Positions 14,184 through 16,544 of a stretch of 16,544 nucleotides of DNA are shown piece by piece. Made by a program: the position numbers and the translations under genes. Under the pieces are notes generated by a model, which was not told where the DNA came from, made no database searches, and saw only the letters and a program-made list of their open reading frames with translations. The DNA lies in the NCBI GenBank assembly GCA_036733985.1, contig DAIMZM010000055.1:1-16544 (forward strand). Reading direction: 5' to 3'. The DNA is from DAIMZM01 sp036733985. GTDB taxonomy: Bacteria > Bacillota > Dehalobacteriia > UBA4068. Numbering within the stretch: position 1 is the stretch's first letter; each line of letters begins with the position of its first letter.

Positions 14184-15623
14184 ATGCAGGAACAAAGGCT
14201 TACCATCCGCCAGGAACAAAAGCAGGTCGCGACCCAGGCCCAGATACAGGCCTTGCATTTGCTGACCCTGACCACCCAGGAGCTGCGGGATTTTATCAGC
14301 GAACAATTGCTGGAAAATCCCGTGCTGGAGCTGACGGAAGCGAAGGAACCGGCGGAGGAGGGGGATTGGCAGCCGGCTGAGGGCCGGGAAACCTGGGAAA
14401 CCGGTGCTGCCGGGACTATCGGGGCCAGGGAAGAAAGCGGGGCAATGGAAGAAAGCGGCTGGCCGGAAGCGGAAGCCAGCCAAACCGTCTATGAGGACTG
14501 GGGCTATGGCAGCGGCGGCGGCCTGCTCCCGGAGGCTGTGGCGGAGCAGGGCGGCTTAGCCCGGCAATTGTTGCTGCAGGCAGCCTTCTTGCCGATAGAA
14601 GGCCAGGTAGAACAGGCTGTGCGGGCTATTATCGCGGCTTTGGATAGCGACGGCTATTTGCGGGTATCCTTGGAAGAGCTGGCGGACGGCCTGAACCTGG
14701 CGGAAGCTGTGCTGGAGCAGGCCCTGGGCCTGGTGCAGACCCTGGAGCCCCGGGGCGTGGGCGCCAGAGATGTGCGGGAATGCCTCAGCCTGCAGGTGCC
14801 GCCGGAGCATCCGGAGGGGGCGCTGCTGCTCAGGCTGATCCAGGACTTTTTGCCGGATCTGGTTGAGGGGGAATACAAAGCCGCGGCTAAGACCTGCGGC
14901 GTCCGGGAAGAGCTGGTGGCCCAGGCTTACCGCCTGATCCAGGCCATGTCCCCCAGGCCGGCGGCGGATCAAAGCAAGGGCCCGGTGCAGTATATCGTGG
15001 CGGACGTCAGCGTCACGGTGGAAGACGGCCGGCTGCTGATCTGCCTTAACGATACCCTGGGTTCCCGGCTGACCCTGAGCCGCTATTATCAGGAACTCTA
15101 CGCCGCCCCGGCCCTTGACGGGGAACTGGCGGATTATCTGCGGCGTCAGTTCGCCTCGGCCCGGATGCTGATCCGCAATGTGGCCCGCCGCCAGCAGACC
15201 CTGGCCGCCATTGCGGAAATCGTTTTCAGCCGTCAGCAGGATTTTTTTACCCTGGGGGCGGCGGGTTTAAGGCCCCTGACCTTAAGGCAGGTGGCGGCAG
15301 CGGCGGAGCTGCATGAATCCACAGTCAGCCGGGCCGTTGCCGGGAAATATGTGGAAACGCCCCGGGGGCTGCTGCCTTGGAAATTCTTTTTCCCCCGGGG
15401 CCTGGAAACAATCGGCGGCGGCAGCATTTCCAATGCCCGGGCCAAAAGCCTGATCGCCGCTTTGATCAGCCGGGAGGATCCGGCCCATCCTTTTTCCGAC
15501 CAGAAACTTTGCGAGATCCTGCAGGCCCAGGGCCTGATCCTCTCCAGGCGTACCGTGACCAAATACCGGCTGGCCCTGGGGTTGCCGGCCCGGGGTGGCA
15601 GGAGGCGGAAAAGGTCCCCTTGA
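14184..15623 (+). CDS. rpoN: RNA polymerase sigma-54 factor (SigL)
   Basis: Alternative sigma factor that recognises -24/-12 promoters and needs an ATP-driven enhancer-binding protein to melt DNA. The 479-residue protein has region I (1-50, Gln- and Leu-rich, ending in LLENPVLEL). An acidic, Glu/Trp-rich linker follows (51-115), then the core-binding region (about 116-330) with repeated LEPRGVGARDV-type motifs. The HTH is TLRQVAAAAELHESTVSRAV (366-385), and the RpoN box SRRTVTKYR (454-462) is followed by a basic tail. All parts needed for activity are present. The ATG at 14184 has AGGAG at 14172-14176, seven bases away. It is the last gene of the rapZ-whiA-rpoN operon. No enhancer-binding protein is in the window. 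In many Clostridia rpoN precedes cggR-gap, but here gap follows directly. Confidence 0.96.
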   Translation: MQEQRLTIRQEQKQVATQAQIQALHLLTLTTQELRDFISEQLLENPVLELTEAKEPAEEGDWQPAEGRETWETGAAGTIGAREESGAMEESGWPEAEASQTVYEDWGYGSGGGLLPEAVAEQGGLARQLLLQAAFLPIEGQVEQAVRAIIAALDSDGYLRVSLEELADGLNLAEAVLEQALGLVQTLEPRGVGARDVRECLSLQVPPEHPEGALLLRLIQDFLPDLVEGEYKAAAKTCGVREELVAQAYRLIQAMSPRPAADQSKGPVQYIVADVSVTVEDGRLLICLNDTLGSRLTLSRYYQELYAAPALDGELADYLRRQFASARMLIRNVARRQQTLAAIAEIVFSRQQDFFTLGAAGLRPLTLRQVAAAAELHESTVSRAVAGKYVETPRGLLPWKFFFPRGLETIGGGSISNARAKSLIAALISREDPAHPFSDQKLCEILQAQGLILSRRTVTKYRLALGLPARGGRRRKRSP

Positions 15624-15760
15624 AAAACCGGAACGGAGTATCGAAAATTGCCCCATAAGTCAGAAAATAGACGCGCTTAAAAGGATTTCCTGCTATCGTA
15701 GAGAAGATGGATTTGTCGGAACCCGTAAGGGGAGAATAAATAATTTGGAGGAAGATATCA

Positions 15761-16544
15761 ATGGTTGTGAGAGTAGCGATCAACGGCTTTGGCCGGATTG
15801 GCCGCCCCTTTTTCCGCATGTCTTTTGACGATCCGGATATTGAGGTCGTTGCCATCAACGGCACGTCCAGACCGGAGCTGTTCGCGCATCTGCTCAAGTA
15901 CGATTCCACATTCGGCGTATGGGATAAGGATGTGACCTTCGACGAAAGCAATATCATCGTGGAAGGCAAAAAGGTCCCCGCCTTTGTGCGCAAGGAATTA
16001 AGCGGCCTGCCCTGGAAGGAGCTGGACGTGGACGTGGTCCTGGAATCCACCGGGCGTTATACGGATGTGGAGAAGGCCCAGGCCCATCTGGATATGGGCG
16101 CGAAAAAGGTTTTGCTTTCCGCCGCTTCCAAAAACGGCCAGGCCATCACGCTTTGCTATGGCATTAACCATAGGGAATACGACCCGGCCAAGCATGATAT
16201 CGTATCCAACGCTTCCTGTACCACCAATGCCATGGCCGGTACCATGATGGTCATGGACAATGTATTCGGCGTGGAAAAAGGCCTGATGTGTACCATCCAT
16301 TCTTATACCAATGATCAGGTGATTTTGGATAAAAGCCATAAGGATCTTCGCCGTGCCCGCTCGGCCAGCGAAAACATCATACCCACCACCACTGGCGCGG
16401 CCAAGGCCGTGTCTTTAGTTTTGCCCCAGCTCAAGGGTAAGCTGAACGGCTATGCCCTCCGGGTGCCCACCCCGAATGTCTCCGTGGTGGATCTGTCCTT
16501 GGTGCTGCAGCGGGTCGTGACCGCGGAAGCAGTCAACGCCGCCT
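15761..16544 (+). CDS. gap: Type I glyceraldehyde-3-phosphate dehydrogenase, N-terminal 261 residues (3' end outside window)
   Basis: Phosphorylating GAPDH of glycolysis and gluconeogenesis, active as a cytosolic tetramer. The frame is open to the window end. ATG 15761 has GGAGG at 15747-15751, nine bases away. Features: the NAD(P)-binding start VRVAINGFGRIGR (3-15), catalytic Cys153 in SNASCTTN (149-156), catalytic His180 in IHSYTNDQ (179-186), and IPTTTGAAKAVS. Unusual points are Gly34 where NAD-specific enzymes have Asp, Lys191-Ser192 where they have Leu-Pro, and AMAG (157-160) after the active site instead of CLAP. These favour NADP use or dual use, possibly an anabolic GapB-like role, but that is inference. 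The 137-bp leader (15624-15760) shows no consensus promoter, no sigma-54 site and no obvious CggR operator. I did not identify its start site. Confidence 0.95.
   Translation, partial: MVVRVAINGFGRIGRPFFRMSFDDPDIEVVAINGTSRPELFAHLLKYDSTFGVWDKDVTFDESNIIVEGKKVPAFVRKELSGLPWKELDVDVVLESTGRYTDVEKAQAHLDMGAKKVLLSAASKNGQAITLCYGINHREYDPAKHDIVSNASCTTNAMAGTMMVMDNVFGVEKGLMCTIHSYTNDQVILDKSHKDLRRARSASENIIPTTTGAAKAVSLVLPQLKGKLNGYALRVPTPNVSVVDLSLVLQRVVTAEAVNAA

Noticed and set aside
15624..15760. Sigma-54 -24/-12 promoter for gap
   Set aside because: GG and GC doublets occur (for example around 15637 and 15650), but the spacing between them is wrong.

Overview
The window looks like chromosome from a GC-rich, low-redundancy member of the Bacillota (Firmicutes), probably from the Clostridia or Negativicutes. 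Four things point there: WhiA directly behind RapZ, an xseA-xseB-ispA operon, a SigL-type RpoN next to a glycolytic gap gene, and strong GGAGG ribosome binding sites. Codons ending in G or C dominate throughout. Every recognisable gene is on the + strand. The content is largely housekeeping. I see no CRISPR array, tRNA, rRNA, transposase or phage gene.

Layout. Positions 1-552 hold the 3' end of an unrecognised gene. Positions 554-2827 are a tight xseA-xseB-ispA operon, encoding both subunits of exonuclease VII and a short-chain prenyl diphosphate synthase. Positions 2738-3057 carry a 110-bp tandem duplication of the ispA 3' end, interrupted by exactly 100 N. The flanking identities are 55 bp on each side, which looks like an unresolved de Bruijn-graph loop. 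Positions 3043-3325 contain a strong vegetative promoter, a possible ~170-nt RNA with terminator-like hairpins, and then a second promoter just ahead of a class I methyltransferase gene (3326-4045).

Positions 4145-12272 are a nucleotide-excision-repair cluster, uvrB - MFS transporter - uvrA - uvrC. The transporter is translationally close to uvrB. Positions 12330-15623 are rapZ-whiA-rpoN in a compact operon, with a 4-bp rapZ/whiA overlap and a 4-bp whiA-rpoN gap. The yvcK gene that usually lies between rapZ and whiA is missing. At 15761 a glyceraldehyde-3-phosphate dehydrogenase begins and runs off the window, and the cggR repressor often found between rpoN and gap is also missing.

How the genes work together: UvrA, UvrB and UvrC form the complete damage recognition and dual-incision system. 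XseA and XseB form one nuclease. RapZ, WhiA, RpoN and GAPDH link nucleotide signalling, cell-cycle or division control, alternative transcription and central carbon metabolism by neighbourhood only.

The points most worth a second look are the collapsed tandem repeat with its 55/55-bp signature, the possible small RNA at 3078-3249, and the unusual cofactor-site and active-site residues of the GAPDH. I found no convincing new multi-gene system here.
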